Shown piece by piece: positions 7,544-16,420 of a DNA stretch of 64,000 nucleotides (positions are counted from its first letter, which is position 1; each line of letters begins with the position of its first letter). The notes under the pieces are model-generated. The model did not search any database. It had not been told where the DNA came from and saw only the letters and a list, made by a program, of their open reading frames with translations. The stretch is taken from positions 1-64,000 of the forward strand of contig NZ_CALEYG010000022.1 in the NCBI RefSeq assembly GCF_937924975.1, in the 5' to 3' direction. The DNA comes from an uncultured Stomatobaculum sp. Lineage in GTDB: Bacteria; Bacillota; Clostridia; Lachnospirales; Lachnospiraceae. Position numbers and translations under genes: made by a program.

Positions 7544-9484
7544 TCAGTAATATTGTTCCAGAATGCGGTTGTACATACCGATCAGCGGATACAGCCGGTA
7601 CTTGGTGAGATAGCCCTGCGGCCAGGTCGTGTCGCGGAGAAAGTCCTTAAACTCTTTCCGCTTCTGTTTACTGACCAGCGCGAGTGCCATTAAGAGCGGG
7701 CGAAAACGCGTCCGCCGGTCCACATAGCTGCCGACGCCGAACTCCTCGTTATGGCGAAGCGCAAAGTAGGCTTTCACGGTCTCCCGCTTCGGCTCATAAA
7801 TAAAACGTTTTAAGGACTCCCAGGCGAGCGGGCGGAGCTCAAACTCGGTCACGAGCTGGTTCTCACAGTAAATGCACAGCGCCGCACAGGTTTCGATGAT
7901 GTGCTTCTGCAGTTCTTTCGTGTAAGAGAAGAAAATCGCATCCTCCTCCTGCTCACAGTTCCGGATTGCAAAGGTCTTGCCGTCCTCCCGGCGATAGCCG
8001 ACGGTACTGCCGTTCGGCGAGTTGCATATCATCTCAAACGGCGTGGAGACCGTCATGAGAGCCCGCGCCGAGCGGAACGCGTCAATGTAGCCGCGCTTCT
8101 CGGCATTCGCCGGCTGCTCGTTCAGGAAGGGAATTAAACCGATGTAGAAGCCCAGCATCTCGGTCTCCGGGAACAGGTGGCAGAGATTATCCTGAATGGT
8201 GCCCCTCCAGCCGATGTCCACAATCGCAATTTCCTCTTTCGCACCGCTGAGCGCCCGCTCCTCGCAGTAGGAACGTAAGAGGGCACGTTTTTCGTCCCGC
8301 TCCGCTTCCATGCAGTCGAGGAACTCTTCGTCGGCAAAGAGCGCCTGCACGCGCTTGTCCTGCCAGGGGTAGGTGATCACTTCTTCCGGCGGAAGTTCAT
8401 GTCGCACGAGATAACCGCGCACGGCTTCGAGTTCCACACCGAGCGAGGTGAAGAGTGCCTGCATGGACTGAATCGAATACTGGTTCCAGAGGCGCATGAG
8501 TTCCTTTGTGCTGATTTCGCGGAGCGAGGGCATGAAGGTCGCAAGGCGACTCACCTCGAGGAGATAAGACTTCGGGTAAGCGCGCTTCGAGACCGCCGCC
8601 ATCGCGTCGTAAATCTCCTTGTAGAACTCGCCCTCGCGCGTAAAGAAGTATATCTTTTCGATGCCCCTTGCCATTGCTTCTTCCGCAAGGTTCTGCACAA
8701 AGCCATAGAAAAAGAGGCTCACATCGTCGGTGCCGGTAAGCGGCGCGCCCGGATACTGTAACGGCTTTTTACTGTCGCCGACAAAGTTCCGCTCCCGCTC
8801 CTCTCTTTTTTTATGCTCCTCCGCAGGCAGATAGCGCTCAGCCGCAATGCCGAGCCGCTTCGGGACTTCCACATCGCTGTAGGCATTGTCTCCGAGATGC
8901 ATGTGCTCCGCCGGTGTGACGCCGAGTAACTTCTCCGCTTCCTCAAAGAGGCGCCCCGAGCGCTTGTTAACGCCGAAGTCGCAGGAGACCAGCACGCGCT
9001 CCAAGGGCTTTGAAAAGCCCGCCGCCGTGAGTAACTCACGGAGGAACGCCTCATCCGCGTAGAAATCCGAGATGCAGACCAGCCTCTCGTGCGGGATGCT
9101 GTCAATCTTCGCCTCTATGCCGGGATCCAGGTAGACATGTCGCTTCTCAGCTGCGAGTTCTTCCCGCACAAGGCGCGTTGCGAGTTCTTCTGCCGCCGCT
9201 TCCGGAAGCGGATCCCGGTATGCGCGCGCTAATAGCTCCCGGAACACATCCTGTATCGTATATTCGTCATCAAAGCCCTGCGTCTTTTTCGCGGCGCCGA
9301 GCTGCCGTTCCACGTCCTGCCGCAAGCGAAACAGCGCCCGTGGGGTTCGGTAGGCTTCCTGCAGCTCTCCGCCGTGTTGCTCGAGCAGCACGGCAGCGGT
9401 TTCTACTTTGATTGCATCCGGGTGGCAGTCGCGTCGCAGTATGGTGTCCCAGATATCCAGTGATAAGAGTTGATAAGACGGCAC
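7544..9484 (-). CDS. Large HAD-superfamily protein (COG5610-like) of polysaccharide clusters
   Basis: 646 residues from GTG 9484, which has AGGAGA nine bases upstream. The open frame continues further upstream, but that part overlaps the preceding glycosyltransferase and looks non-coding. The N-terminal HAD domain has SLDIWDTILRR (motif I aspartates) near residue 9, ISDFYAD (motif II) near 140 and HLGDNAYSDVEVPK (motif IV) near 195. A second domain from about 230 carries IYFFTREGEFYKEIYD and IVDIGWRGTIQD. Proteins of this type occur in rhamnan and capsule clusters; the substrate of the phosphatase-like domain is unknown. The neighbours are a WsaF-like transferase and a small secreted protein. 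Confidence 0.75.
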   Translation of the reverse strand: MPSYQLLSLDIWDTILRRDCHPDAIKVETAAVLLEQHGGELQEAYRTPRALFRLRQDVERQLGAAKKTQGFDDEYTIQDVFRELLARAYRDPLPEAAAEELATRLVREELAAEKRHVYLDPGIEAKIDSIPHERLVCISDFYADEAFLRELLTAAGFSKPLERVLVSCDFGVNKRSGRLFEEAEKLLGVTPAEHMHLGDNAYSDVEVPKRLGIAAERYLPAEEHKKREERERNFVGDSKKPLQYPGAPLTGTDDVSLFFYGFVQNLAEEAMARGIEKIYFFTREGEFYKEIYDAMAAVSKRAYPKSYLLEVSRLATFMPSLREISTKELMRLWNQYSIQSMQALFTSLGVELEAVRGYLVRHELPPEEVITYPWQDKRVQALFADEEFLDCMEAERDEKRALLRSYCEERALSGAKEEIAIVDIGWRGTIQDNLCHLFPETEMLGFYIGLIPFLNEQPANAEKRGYIDAFRSARALMTVSTPFEMICNSPNGSTVGYRREDGKTFAIRNCEQEEDAIFFSYTKELQKHIIETCAALCIYCENQLVTEFELRPLAWESLKRFIYEPKRETVKAYFALRHNEEFGVGSYVDRRTRFRPLLMALALVSKQKRKEFKDFLRDTTWPQGYLTKYRLYPLIGMYNRILEQYY

Positions 9485-9509
9485 GCGCGCACATCTCCTT
9501 TCTTTGGCC

Positions 9510-10727
9510 TTACAGTCCGCGGAGCTTATACCAGAGCTTGCGGAGCAGCTTGCTCTTCCGGATAAAACCGATTCGTTTGAGGCGCCCGAAGAGCGAATTG
9601 TCCACGATGACCGGCGGCGCATAGCTCTGCTCCGCGAGTTTTTCGTCCATGACCACATCCGCCGAGACAGCCGGGCGCGTGTAACTTCTGTCGTAGACTG
9701 CGGGCTCTGCCGGTTCCCGGCGCTCTGCGATGTCACTGACCGCCGCGTAGAACTGCTCAAAGCCGTGCTCTAAATCCTTATCCGCCATATAGCGCTTGCC
9801 CGCCTCGGACATTTCGGCCGCTTTTTCCGGGTGGTCCAGAATTTCGATTAACGCCTGGGCAATCGACTCCGGCGTGGTGTGTGCAAGACGCACGCCCTCG
9901 TTCGGCATATCGTAAAAGTTATTTTCCATGTAGAGATCCACGACCGGCAACCCGGCCGCCATCATCTCAAACGGGATGCGCGAGGGGTTTGAAGAGCTGA
10001 TGCAGAGTCCCACCTCGCACTTGTTGTAGAGCGCATTGCACGTTTCGAGCGGGATGATGCCGAGGTTCTCGTGTTCAAACCAGACATTCCCCTTGATGTT
10101 CGAGCCGTAGAGATAGATTTTCACATCCGGGCGCAGGAACTTCACAATGCCGAGTGCCTCAATGCCCAGTACGCTGCAGCGGCGCGGCTTGTCCGGCTGG
10201 TAGACAAAGCAGATGGCGTATTCCTTCTTTGCGTCCGGCAACGGGCGGTAAATGCGCCGGTCGGCGCAGAAATCGAAATAGCGGGAAGGCGTGTGGTACT
10301 CCGTCTGCATCTTATGCGAGAGCCAACGGCCTATGGTGACCGGCTTTAAGCCGTAGCCGTAGGAATTGCAGGCGAGAATGTAGCCGTCACCCATGGGGTT
10401 AAAGAGCGCCTCAAAGTCCTGAATGAAGTAGGCTTTTACCGCCTTGCTATTGCAGTCCCGCACCACCTTGGCTGTAAACCAGGCAGTTGCGAAGATGATG
10501 TCGTACTCTCCCTGAATGTCGTAGCCCAGAATAAAGCGGCAGTCGTGCTTGCCGAAGAGGGTCTCCGCCTGGCGGCGAAGCTCCTCGGAATTCTTGACTT
10601 CTCCCTTGTCTTCCACATAGACATCGCATTCATAGCCCTTGCGAATCAAGTATTGCACGTTCTGGAGTATGGTTCTGTGCCCTCCGGAGCCCTCGATCAG
10701 CGACGGCAGTACCCACGCAGCTCTCAT
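9510..10727 (-). CDS. WsaF-like (rhamnosyl)transferase, GT4-type fold
   Basis: 405 residues. The N-terminus (VLPSLIEGSGGHRTILQ) and the middle (CFVYQPDKPRRCSVLG) resemble the WsaF family of S-layer glycan rhamnosyltransferases from Geobacillus. The C-terminal GT-B half has SSSNPSRIPFEMMAAGLPVVDL, with the conserved glutamate of retaining transferases. The final 60 residues are basic and may touch the membrane. SD GGGGAGG precedes the ATG. It overlaps the methyltransferase gene by four bases (ATGA), so it is tightly coupled to the proposed chain-terminating enzyme. Rhamnose as the donor sugar is inferred from the family; no dTDP-rhamnose genes are in the window. Confidence 0.75.
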   Translation of the reverse strand: MRAAWVLPSLIEGSGGHRTILQNVQYLIRKGYECDVYVEDKGEVKNSEELRRQAETLFGKHDCRFILGYDIQGEYDIIFATAWFTAKVVRDCNSKAVKAYFIQDFEALFNPMGDGYILACNSYGYGLKPVTIGRWLSHKMQTEYHTPSRYFDFCADRRIYRPLPDAKKEYAICFVYQPDKPRRCSVLGIEALGIVKFLRPDVKIYLYGSNIKGNVWFEHENLGIIPLETCNALYNKCEVGLCISSSNPSRIPFEMMAAGLPVVDLYMENNFYDMPNEGVRLAHTTPESIAQALIEILDHPEKAAEMSEAGKRYMADKDLEHGFEQFYAAVSDIAERREPAEPAVYDRSYTRPAVSADVVMDEKLAEQSYAPPVIVDNSLFGRLKRIGFIRKSKLLRKLWYKLRGL

Positions 10728-12013
10728 TTTTCCTCCCCGTACCTCTTTCGAAACTCACGACGCGACATCCAGTGTCGCTTGATAATTGCCTCATACTCCG
10801 CGTTCTGCTGTTGCAGCGTGAGAATCATATTGCCCTGCTGTTGCACGATGCCGAGTCTCTCCTCCGCGATTTTATGTGCCTCCGCAAGGTTGCGGTCGCG
10901 CTCGTCAATCATCTTTGCCTGCGATTCGATGGCCGCATCCTTTTCGGCAACTAATTTCTCGTCCGCCGCAATTCGCGCATCCCGCTCGTCTATCATCTTG
11001 GCCTGATTGACAATCGCTGTATCCTTTTCCGCGACTAGTTTTTCATCCGCCGCAATCCGTGCATCCCGCTCATCTATCATCTTGGCCTGATTGGCAATCG
11101 CAGCATCCTTCTCCGCGACCAATCTTTCATCCGCCGCAATCCGCTCGTCACGCTCATCTATCATCTTAGATTGGCTTGCAATCGCGGCATCCTTCTCCGC
11201 GACCAGTTTCTCATCCGCCGCAATCCGCGCATCCCGCTCGTCTATCATCTTCGACTGCCGCTCAATTGCGAGGTAGCGCTCCTCGTAAAGACCCTTCAAC
11301 TCGTCAAAGCGTGCCTGCGTGTACTTGTACTTGGAGCGGTAGAAGTAGAGGTCCTTATAGTACTTGAAAAAGCCCGCTGCCTCGAGCTTGTCGTACCAGT
11401 AGCGTCCCTTCGGGAACAGCACGCCGAGACCGCAGCTGTGCGTAAAGTCGAAGTAGCAGTCGTACTCCTTCCTGGTCTTCTCCCAGTGGTCACAGGACCC
11501 CTGATCGATCGGGCTGTACACATCGTGGAAGAGGACGATACCGTTCTCCTTTAACTTGGGAAGCCAGGTCGTGAAGTCGCGCTCCACGTCCTCAAAGGTG
11601 TGTCCGCCGTCAATGTGGAGGATGTCAATCGACTCGTCTGCAAACTCCGGCAGTGCCTGATCAAAGCGCATCTGGAAGAGATGCAGATTCACCTCCGGAT
11701 AATAGGTTGCGGCGGTCTTCTGCACGAGCGCATAGACTTCCTCGCCGCTCATCTCGGCGCCGATGTCGCCGCTCCACATATCGACCGCATTGATCTCGGT
11801 ATTCAGCTTAAAATCTCGCACGGCCTGACAGAAGGTAAAGAGCGAGCAGCCGTACTGGCTGCCGAGCTCCACAAGGCGCGCCGGGCGCACAAAGTGCAGT
11901 AAGTCGTAGGCAAAATCCCGGTGCCCTTCCCAATAGGCAAATTTAAGCTTCGGGTTTAATTGATCTGCGTCATAGCTCGGGTCGGAGACGACCCAGGGTT
12001 CGTCATGATTCAT
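10724..12013 (-). CDS. SAM-dependent methyltransferase with tandem-repeat coiled coil (putative glycan chain terminator)
   Basis: 429 residues. The N-terminal part (about 1-220) is a class I methyltransferase: motif I VELGSQYGCSLF near residue 48, acidic ILHIDGGHTFEDVERDF near 132, and ENGIVLFHDVY near 158. A coiled coil runs from about 225 to 415. Its core (249-373) consists of four full and one partial near-identical 28-residue units containing KMIDERDARIAADEKLVAEK. The tail RHWMSRREFRKRYGEEK is basic. The gene overlaps wzt by 11 bases and the WsaF-like gene by four. The layout is that of WbdD, which caps O-antigen with a methyl-type group and measures chain length with its coiled coil. The enzyme fold is sure; the ruler role is inference. 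Confidence 0.8.
   Translation of the reverse strand: MNHDEPWVVSDPSYDADQLNPKLKFAYWEGHRDFAYDLLHFVRPARLVELGSQYGCSLFTFCQAVRDFKLNTEINAVDMWSGDIGAEMSGEEVYALVQKTAATYYPEVNLHLFQMRFDQALPEFADESIDILHIDGGHTFEDVERDFTTWLPKLKENGIVLFHDVYSPIDQGSCDHWEKTRKEYDCYFDFTHSCGLGVLFPKGRYWYDKLEAAGFFKYYKDLYFYRSKYKYTQARFDELKGLYEERYLAIERQSKMIDERDARIAADEKLVAEKDAAIASQSKMIDERDERIAADERLVAEKDAAIANQAKMIDERDARIAADEKLVAEKDTAIVNQAKMIDERDARIAADEKLVAEKDAAIESQAKMIDERDRNLAEAHKIAEERLGIVQQQGNMILTLQQQNAEYEAIIKRHWMSRREFRKRYGEEK
10895..11269 (-). repeat. 84-bp tandem repeat coding for 28-residue coiled-coil units (4 full + 1 partial)
   Basis: Units start at 11269, 11185, 11101, 11017 and 10933, exactly 84 bases apart, with mostly synonymous or conservative changes between copies. 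Twenty-eight residues equal four heptads, so gain or loss of a unit would keep both reading frame and coiled-coil register. The last copy breaks off after the D-E-R-D of the consensus. Confidence 0.95.
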
Positions 12014-13355
12014 GCTCTATCCTCTCGATTTTAAACTCTTCAATCACATGGTTGATGACGCCGTGCATGGGCTTTAACGCGATTGCCTGCACATGCAGGA
12101 CGCTGTGCACCCAGCACTGCACGGTGTGCACCATCTGGTCATAGCCTTCGCCGAGTCCGAGGGTCAGGAAGTAATCGCCCTCCTTGACCTCCGGCCAGTG
12201 GAAGGAAAGAGAGGCTTTTCTCACCTCTCCCTGCTTCACACCCTCAATCATAATGCCCTCGCCGAGGGTGCTCTGCGCAAAAATACTGTTTCCGTACTTA
12301 TCCTTAAAAGTATAGCCGATTATGATATTGTCTGCATCTTTTTTCGAGTGCAGTAAAAGCTCGATTCGCACCGCATCGCCGGGCTTTACGACATCGACCG
12401 CTTCCCCGTTAATCAGCATGCGGCAGCGATCAATTAAAATATCCTGCGCGCCGCCTATGCTCTCCTTCGGCGAGTCGACCCAGCCGATTTCCGCCTTTTC
12501 CTTTTCCCGCTCGGCCGCCTCGGCGGCAACGGCTTTTTGCTCCGCGGCTTCGCTCCGCTCCGCTGTCTTGAGGCGCGCATCCTCGTCCTTTGCGGCCGCC
12601 TCCTCGCTCTGAAATACGCTCGTGTGGAGCAGCTTTAAATAGTCCTCGATGACCTCAAGCGGCTTGCCCTCGCGAATTATTTTTCCGCGATCGATTAAAA
12701 TCACGCGGTCCGCCATATTCGCGATGCTGTTCATGTCGTGGGTCACGAGGAGTTTGGTGACGCCCTTCATCTCCTCCTTCATAAAGGTATTGCACTTCTG
12801 CTGGAAGAAGATGTCGCCGACCGAGAGTGCCTCGTCGACAATCAGAATTTCCGGTTTGAAACTGATCATAACCGCGAAGGCGAGGCGGGCAAACATACCG
12901 CTCGAATAGGTCTTGACCGGCTGCCCCATGTACTCGCCGATGTCCGCGAAGTCCACGATTTCCTTGACCTTCTCCTGCATCTCCTCGTCAGAGAAGCCGC
13001 GCATGGAGCCGTTCAGGAAGATGTTTTCATAGCCCGTGTACTCCGGGTTAAAACCGGTGCCGAGCTCGAGCAGGGCGGAAATCTCGCCGTGTGTCTCAAT
13101 GATGCCCTCGCTCGGCGTGATGACGCCGGTAATGAGCTTTAAGAGCGTCGACTTACCCGCGCCGTTCCGGCCGATGATGCCGAGGGTCTCGCCCTTTTTC
13201 ACCGTAAAGGAGATCTGATCCAGGGCCTTGTAGAGCGTGTGATATTTCTTTTTGGTGAGCGAGAACAGTTCCTTGACCCGGTCCTGCGGTCTCTCGTAAA
13301 GATTATAGAACTTGCTCACGCCTCTCACTTCAATGGCATTTTCGTTTTGATTCAT
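12003..13355 (-). CDS. wzt: Polysaccharide ABC transporter ATP-binding protein with C-terminal glycan-binding-type domain
   Basis: 450 residues. The N-terminal ATPase has Walker A GRNGAGKSTLLK near residue 62, the signature YSSGMFARLAFAV near 151, and Walker B ILIVDEAL. A charged, alanine- and glutamate-rich linker (about 245-285) joins it to a beta-rich C-terminal domain (about 295-445) of the Wzt_C type, with KPGDAVRIELLL and KEGDYFLTLGLGEG. In E. coli O9a that domain recognises the capped chain end before export. Together with the Wzm-like permease nine bases upstream it would export the lipid-linked polymer. Eleven bases overlap the methyltransferase start, consistent with a capping-export module. 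Confidence 0.92.
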   Translation of the reverse strand: MNQNENAIEVRGVSKFYNLYERPQDRVKELFSLTKKKYHTLYKALDQISFTVKKGETLGIIGRNGAGKSTLLKLITGVITPSEGIIETHGEISALLELGTGFNPEYTGYENIFLNGSMRGFSDEEMQEKVKEIVDFADIGEYMGQPVKTYSSGMFARLAFAVMISFKPEILIVDEALSVGDIFFQQKCNTFMKEEMKGVTKLLVTHDMNSIANMADRVILIDRGKIIREGKPLEVIEDYLKLLHTSVFQSEEAAAKDEDARLKTAERSEAAEQKAVAAEAAEREKEKAEIGWVDSPKESIGGAQDILIDRCRMLINGEAVDVVKPGDAVRIELLLHSKKDADNIIIGYTFKDKYGNSIFAQSTLGEGIMIEGVKQGEVRKASLSFHWPEVKEGDYFLTLGLGEGYDQMVHTVQCWVHSVLHVQAIALKPMHGVINHVIEEFKIERIEHES

Positions 13356-13364
13356 CGTTTATCC

Positions 13365-14159
13365 TCAGAGCACGTCTGCAAAGTACGGTTTCAGTTTCCG
13401 GAAGGTGTACATCCCGAGTGCGAAGAGCGCCCCCGTGAGCGCCCAGAAGTAGAGCGTATAGAGGGGTTTGTCCCAGACCGGCACATGCGCATAGAGCGAG
13501 TCGCGGTAACCCTCGACCAGGTAGTAGACCGGATTTAACTGAAAAACAAGGCGCAGCTTTCCGCTCAGCACCTCCGGCCCCCAGACAATCGGAATGGCCC
13601 AGAAACCAATCTGGATAAAAATGCCGACCAGCTGGCTCGCATCCCGCATGTAGACCGTGACCGAGGATGTAAAGAGCACCACGGCAAAGACCAGCATGAA
13701 GTTACAGAAAATATAATAGGCGAGCTGCAGATAGTACCAGTCCGCCGTGTAGCCCGAAAAGTTCAGGATGACGGTCACAATGCCGAGAAAGATACCGTGA
13801 ATGATGAGCGAGGTTCCGACCTTCACAAGCGGAATAAGCCCCACGTTAAAGTTCAGCTTCTTCACGAGATAGGAGTATTCGAGAAAGGCATTGGTGCCCG
13901 CGCCGAGCGCATCCGAGAAGAAAAACCAGGCGACAATGCCGGATATCATCCAGATGATATAAGGGGTGCCGTCCGGGCGCTCACCGTTCCGTAAACCTAC
14001 GGTAAAGACAAACCAGTAAATGAGTACCGTGATGAGCGGCTGCACAATGCCCCAGACCACGCCGAGGTAGGAACCGCTGTACCGCGCCTTAAAGTCGTTC
14101 TTGACGAGCTTCCCTATCATCTTTTTATCTTTTTCAAAAAAAACGCGAAGTCTGTTCAT
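13365..14159 (-). CDS. wzm: Polysaccharide ABC-2 type permease
   Basis: 264 residues with six membrane segments, the usual size of Wzm/TagG permeases. The N-terminal LVKNDFKARYSGSYLGVVWG is a classic family signature, and the C-terminal part reads VYYLVEGYRDSLY. It pairs with the ATPase encoded next and overlaps the upstream glycosyltransferase by four bases (ATGA). It should form the channel that moves the completed lipid-linked glycan to the outer face of the membrane. No Wzx-type flippase gene is in the window, so this is the visible export route. Confidence 0.93.
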   Translation of the reverse strand: MNRLRVFFEKDKKMIGKLVKNDFKARYSGSYLGVVWGIVQPLITVLIYWFVFTVGLRNGERPDGTPYIIWMISGIVAWFFFSDALGAGTNAFLEYSYLVKKLNFNVGLIPLVKVGTSLIIHGIFLGIVTVILNFSGYTADWYYLQLAYYIFCNFMLVFAVVLFTSSVTVYMRDASQLVGIFIQIGFWAIPIVWGPEVLSGKLRLVFQLNPVYYLVEGYRDSLYAHVPVWDKPLYTLYFWALTGALFALGMYTFRKLKPYFADVL

Positions 14160-15268
14160 TCACTCTCTCCAATTGCCTGATTCCAGAATGCCTGTGTTTC
14201 TTCCGGGGAAAAGCAGGTATCAAAGCGTTTTCTTGCCGCGCGCGCCATGCTTTTAAGCCGCGCGGGATTTGCCGCGAGTTCCGCAATCCGCGCGGCAAAC
14301 GCGCCGCTCTCCGCGGCAAAATAACCGCTCACGCCATCTTCTATCACGGTTTTATTATAGCCCACCGGAGAGAGAATCGGAACAACTCCGGCCGACATAT
14401 ATTGAATGGCCTTAAAGCCGCCCTTGCCGAGCGTATAGGCGCTCTCCGTGAGCGGCATGAGCCCAATCTCCGCCTCGCGGAGAGCTTCGACGCCGCGCTC
14501 GCGGCTCCAGCGTATGTTTCGCAGTTTCAGCTGCCTCACCGCTGCGCTGAGCGGCGCATTTGAGACCACCGATAGTTCCAAGCGCCTTCCTGTATCCCGC
14601 GCAATCGTTTCGGCAGCCTGCTCCAGTGCCGGAATGAGCGCTTCGAGATACTTCAGGTTATCGCGGGTGCCGATCCAGAGGAGTTTCATCGCAGCACTGT
14701 CTCTCCCCTTGCCCGCAAGAAGCTCTTCTGTCTCCTCGCCCCAAAAGGCGAGGTCCGTGGTCGGGAGCAGCTTTACCTTCTCTCTTGCGGTTTCGCTTAC
14801 TGTTTCCCTGAGGTAGGCGCCGGTCACGGTGATGCTGCACGCCGCTTCTTCAAGCACGGCCTTCTCGGCCCGAGAGAGTTCGCCGTCCAGCGAAATGTTG
14901 TCGTCAAAGTCCCAGTAGACTTTTTTCCTGCGGAGATACCGCTTCAAGATGACAGCGAGAAGGGGCGGACAGGCGCGCGGAAAAAAGCGCCTGTTTACTA
15001 TCACAGCTTCCGATTTCCAAACAAGGGCATCGAGCGCCATTATGCATAGCGTCGTGCCGAACGTAATACCTCCCATAAAGAGCTTTAACGCAAGCTTCGC
15101 GGCCTTGCCGTAACGCCTGCCGTAAAAGAGGCGGTAAACCCAGGTCGGCGTCATATTGACCATGCGGCAGGATTTCCCCTGTAAATACTGGTACAGGCGA
15201 TAATACGAGGAGCCGTCCTCCTCATTTTTCAAAAAAACCAGAGCTCTACGCTTCATCGTAGCGCGCAT
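14156..15268 (-). CDS. GT4-like glycosyltransferase
   Basis: 370 residues from an ATG with GAGGG six bases upstream; a second ATG four codons later is possible. The N-terminal half is basic, with one hydrophobic stretch (about 64-84) that may associate with the membrane, and contains VYWDFDDNIS. The C-terminal GT-B half has LGKGGFKAIQYMSAGVVPILSPVG, whose glutamate position is replaced by lysine/phenylalanine compared with classical GT4 enzymes. Donor and acceptor are unknown. It starts 22 bases before the end of the preceding glycosyltransferase and ends within the Wzm start, so it is part of the core assembly line. Confidence 0.75.
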   Translation of the reverse strand: MRATMKRRALVFLKNEEDGSSYYRLYQYLQGKSCRMVNMTPTWVYRLFYGRRYGKAAKLALKLFMGGITFGTTLCIMALDALVWKSEAVIVNRRFFPRACPPLLAVILKRYLRRKKVYWDFDDNISLDGELSRAEKAVLEEAACSITVTGAYLRETVSETAREKVKLLPTTDLAFWGEETEELLAGKGRDSAAMKLLWIGTRDNLKYLEALIPALEQAAETIARDTGRRLELSVVSNAPLSAAVRQLKLRNIRWSRERGVEALREAEIGLMPLTESAYTLGKGGFKAIQYMSAGVVPILSPVGYNKTVIEDGVSGYFAAESGAFAARIAELAANPARLKSMARAARKRFDTCFSPEETQAFWNQAIGESE

Positions 15269-16385
15269 ATATTTCCCTCATTTTGGTTTCGTTTGCCTCA
15301 CGGGAAAACGCGCCGATTCGCTGTCTATTATACAGCCCGTAGGCCTCCCGTTTTTTACAATCCTCGAGCAAAACACTTACAACTTTTTCCCAGTCCGTCG
15401 CACGGTGCGGCGATAAGAGTTCCCCGCCATCACCCGGCAGAATCAAGTCCCGGTTGCCGCGCACCGCCGAAGCGACGACCGGCAATCCGGCAGCCATTGC
15501 TTCCATGACCGCGACCGGCAATCCTTCCTGCAGCGAGGGAAATAAAAACAGGTCCGCAATGCCGTAAAAACGGAACACATCCGTCCGGTAGCCGGGAAAG
15601 ATGACCTGCCGTTCAATGCCGAGTGCCCGCGCCTTTGCCTTTAATTCTCCCTGCAGTTTCCCGTGTCCGAGAATAATCAGCGTGAGCGCCGGATTTTGCA
15701 GGCGCCGCAAGACTTCGAGAAGCAGTGTCTGGTTTTTTCGCGGTATCATCTCCCCGGCTGTCAGCAACACCCGCTGCCCGGGCAGGATGCCGAGTTCCTC
15801 CCGAAGTCCGGCATTCTCCGCACTGCCGCGCTGTACCGCCTCGATGTCGATGCCGACCCCCGGCAGGAGGTCGGTGTGCCGCGCGGAGAACTTTTTTTTC
15901 GCGCGCACATAATCCTCGCGGTTAATTAAGAGAAGGCTGTCCGTATAGCGTGACAAAACTTTTTCCACCGGATAGTAGATGAGCCAGTTTTTCTTCGGCG
16001 CGCCGTCAAAAAAGTGAAACCCGTGCGCCGTATAAATCACGTTTCGAAGTCCGGTGCGCGCTGCCGCGACCCGCGCGCAGACGGCCCCCATCGGTGTGTG
16101 ACAGTGGAGGAGCGAAACCCCTTCACGGCGAATGAGCGCCGTGAGTTCCCGCACAGCGCTCATATTCTGTACATTCCAAGGTTCCCTGGCAAACGCAATC
16201 TGGTGACAGCGTATGCCGGTGCCCTTTAACCTGTCGTTATTGTCCCCGTAGGAGGGCATGTCAAAATTGGAGGCATAGTGCACTTCATAGCCTCTCTCCT
16301 GCAGGAGGCGCACGTTGTTCATCTCAAACTGCGGCACGAAGCCACTCACGGTTGTGACCAGCAGCGCCTTTTTGCTCCCGCTCAT
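15246..16385 (-). CDS. Glycosyltransferase family 4
   Basis: 379 residues from ATG 16385 with GAGGAGGG eight bases upstream; a longer in-frame start lacks an SD. The N-terminal GT-B domain has TTVSGFVPQFEMNNVRLLQ and LLHCHTPMGAVCARVAA, as in EpsD/CapM-like enzymes. The C-terminal GT1-type domain has GEMIPRKNQTLLLEVL and the E-x7-E motif in PSLQEGLPVAVMEAMAAG. It lies next to the initiating sugar transferase, so it probably adds the second sugar on undecaprenyl pyrophosphate. The specific sugar cannot be predicted. Confidence 0.88.
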   Translation of the reverse strand: MSGSKKALLVTTVSGFVPQFEMNNVRLLQERGYEVHYASNFDMPSYGDNNDRLKGTGIRCHQIAFAREPWNVQNMSAVRELTALIRREGVSLLHCHTPMGAVCARVAAARTGLRNVIYTAHGFHFFDGAPKKNWLIYYPVEKVLSRYTDSLLLINREDYVRAKKKFSARHTDLLPGVGIDIEAVQRGSAENAGLREELGILPGQRVLLTAGEMIPRKNQTLLLEVLRRLQNPALTLIILGHGKLQGELKAKARALGIERQVIFPGYRTDVFRFYGIADLFLFPSLQEGLPVAVMEAMAAGLPVVASAVRGNRDLILPGDGGELLSPHRATDWEKVVSVLLEDCKKREAYGLYNRQRIGAFSREANETKMREIYARYDEA

Positions 16386-16420
16386 TTCTTTCCCTCCTCT
16401 TTCGGCAGTGCACACCTCAG

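Noticed and set aside
9485..9760. N-terminal extension of the large HAD gene
   Set aside because: Overlaps the preceding glycosyltransferase, is serine/arginine-rich, and GTG 9484 has an SD just before the HAD motif.
10895..11269. Regular repeats considered as a CRISPR array
   Set aside because: Copies are contiguous 84-base units without unique spacers and lie in frame inside a coiled-coil coding region.
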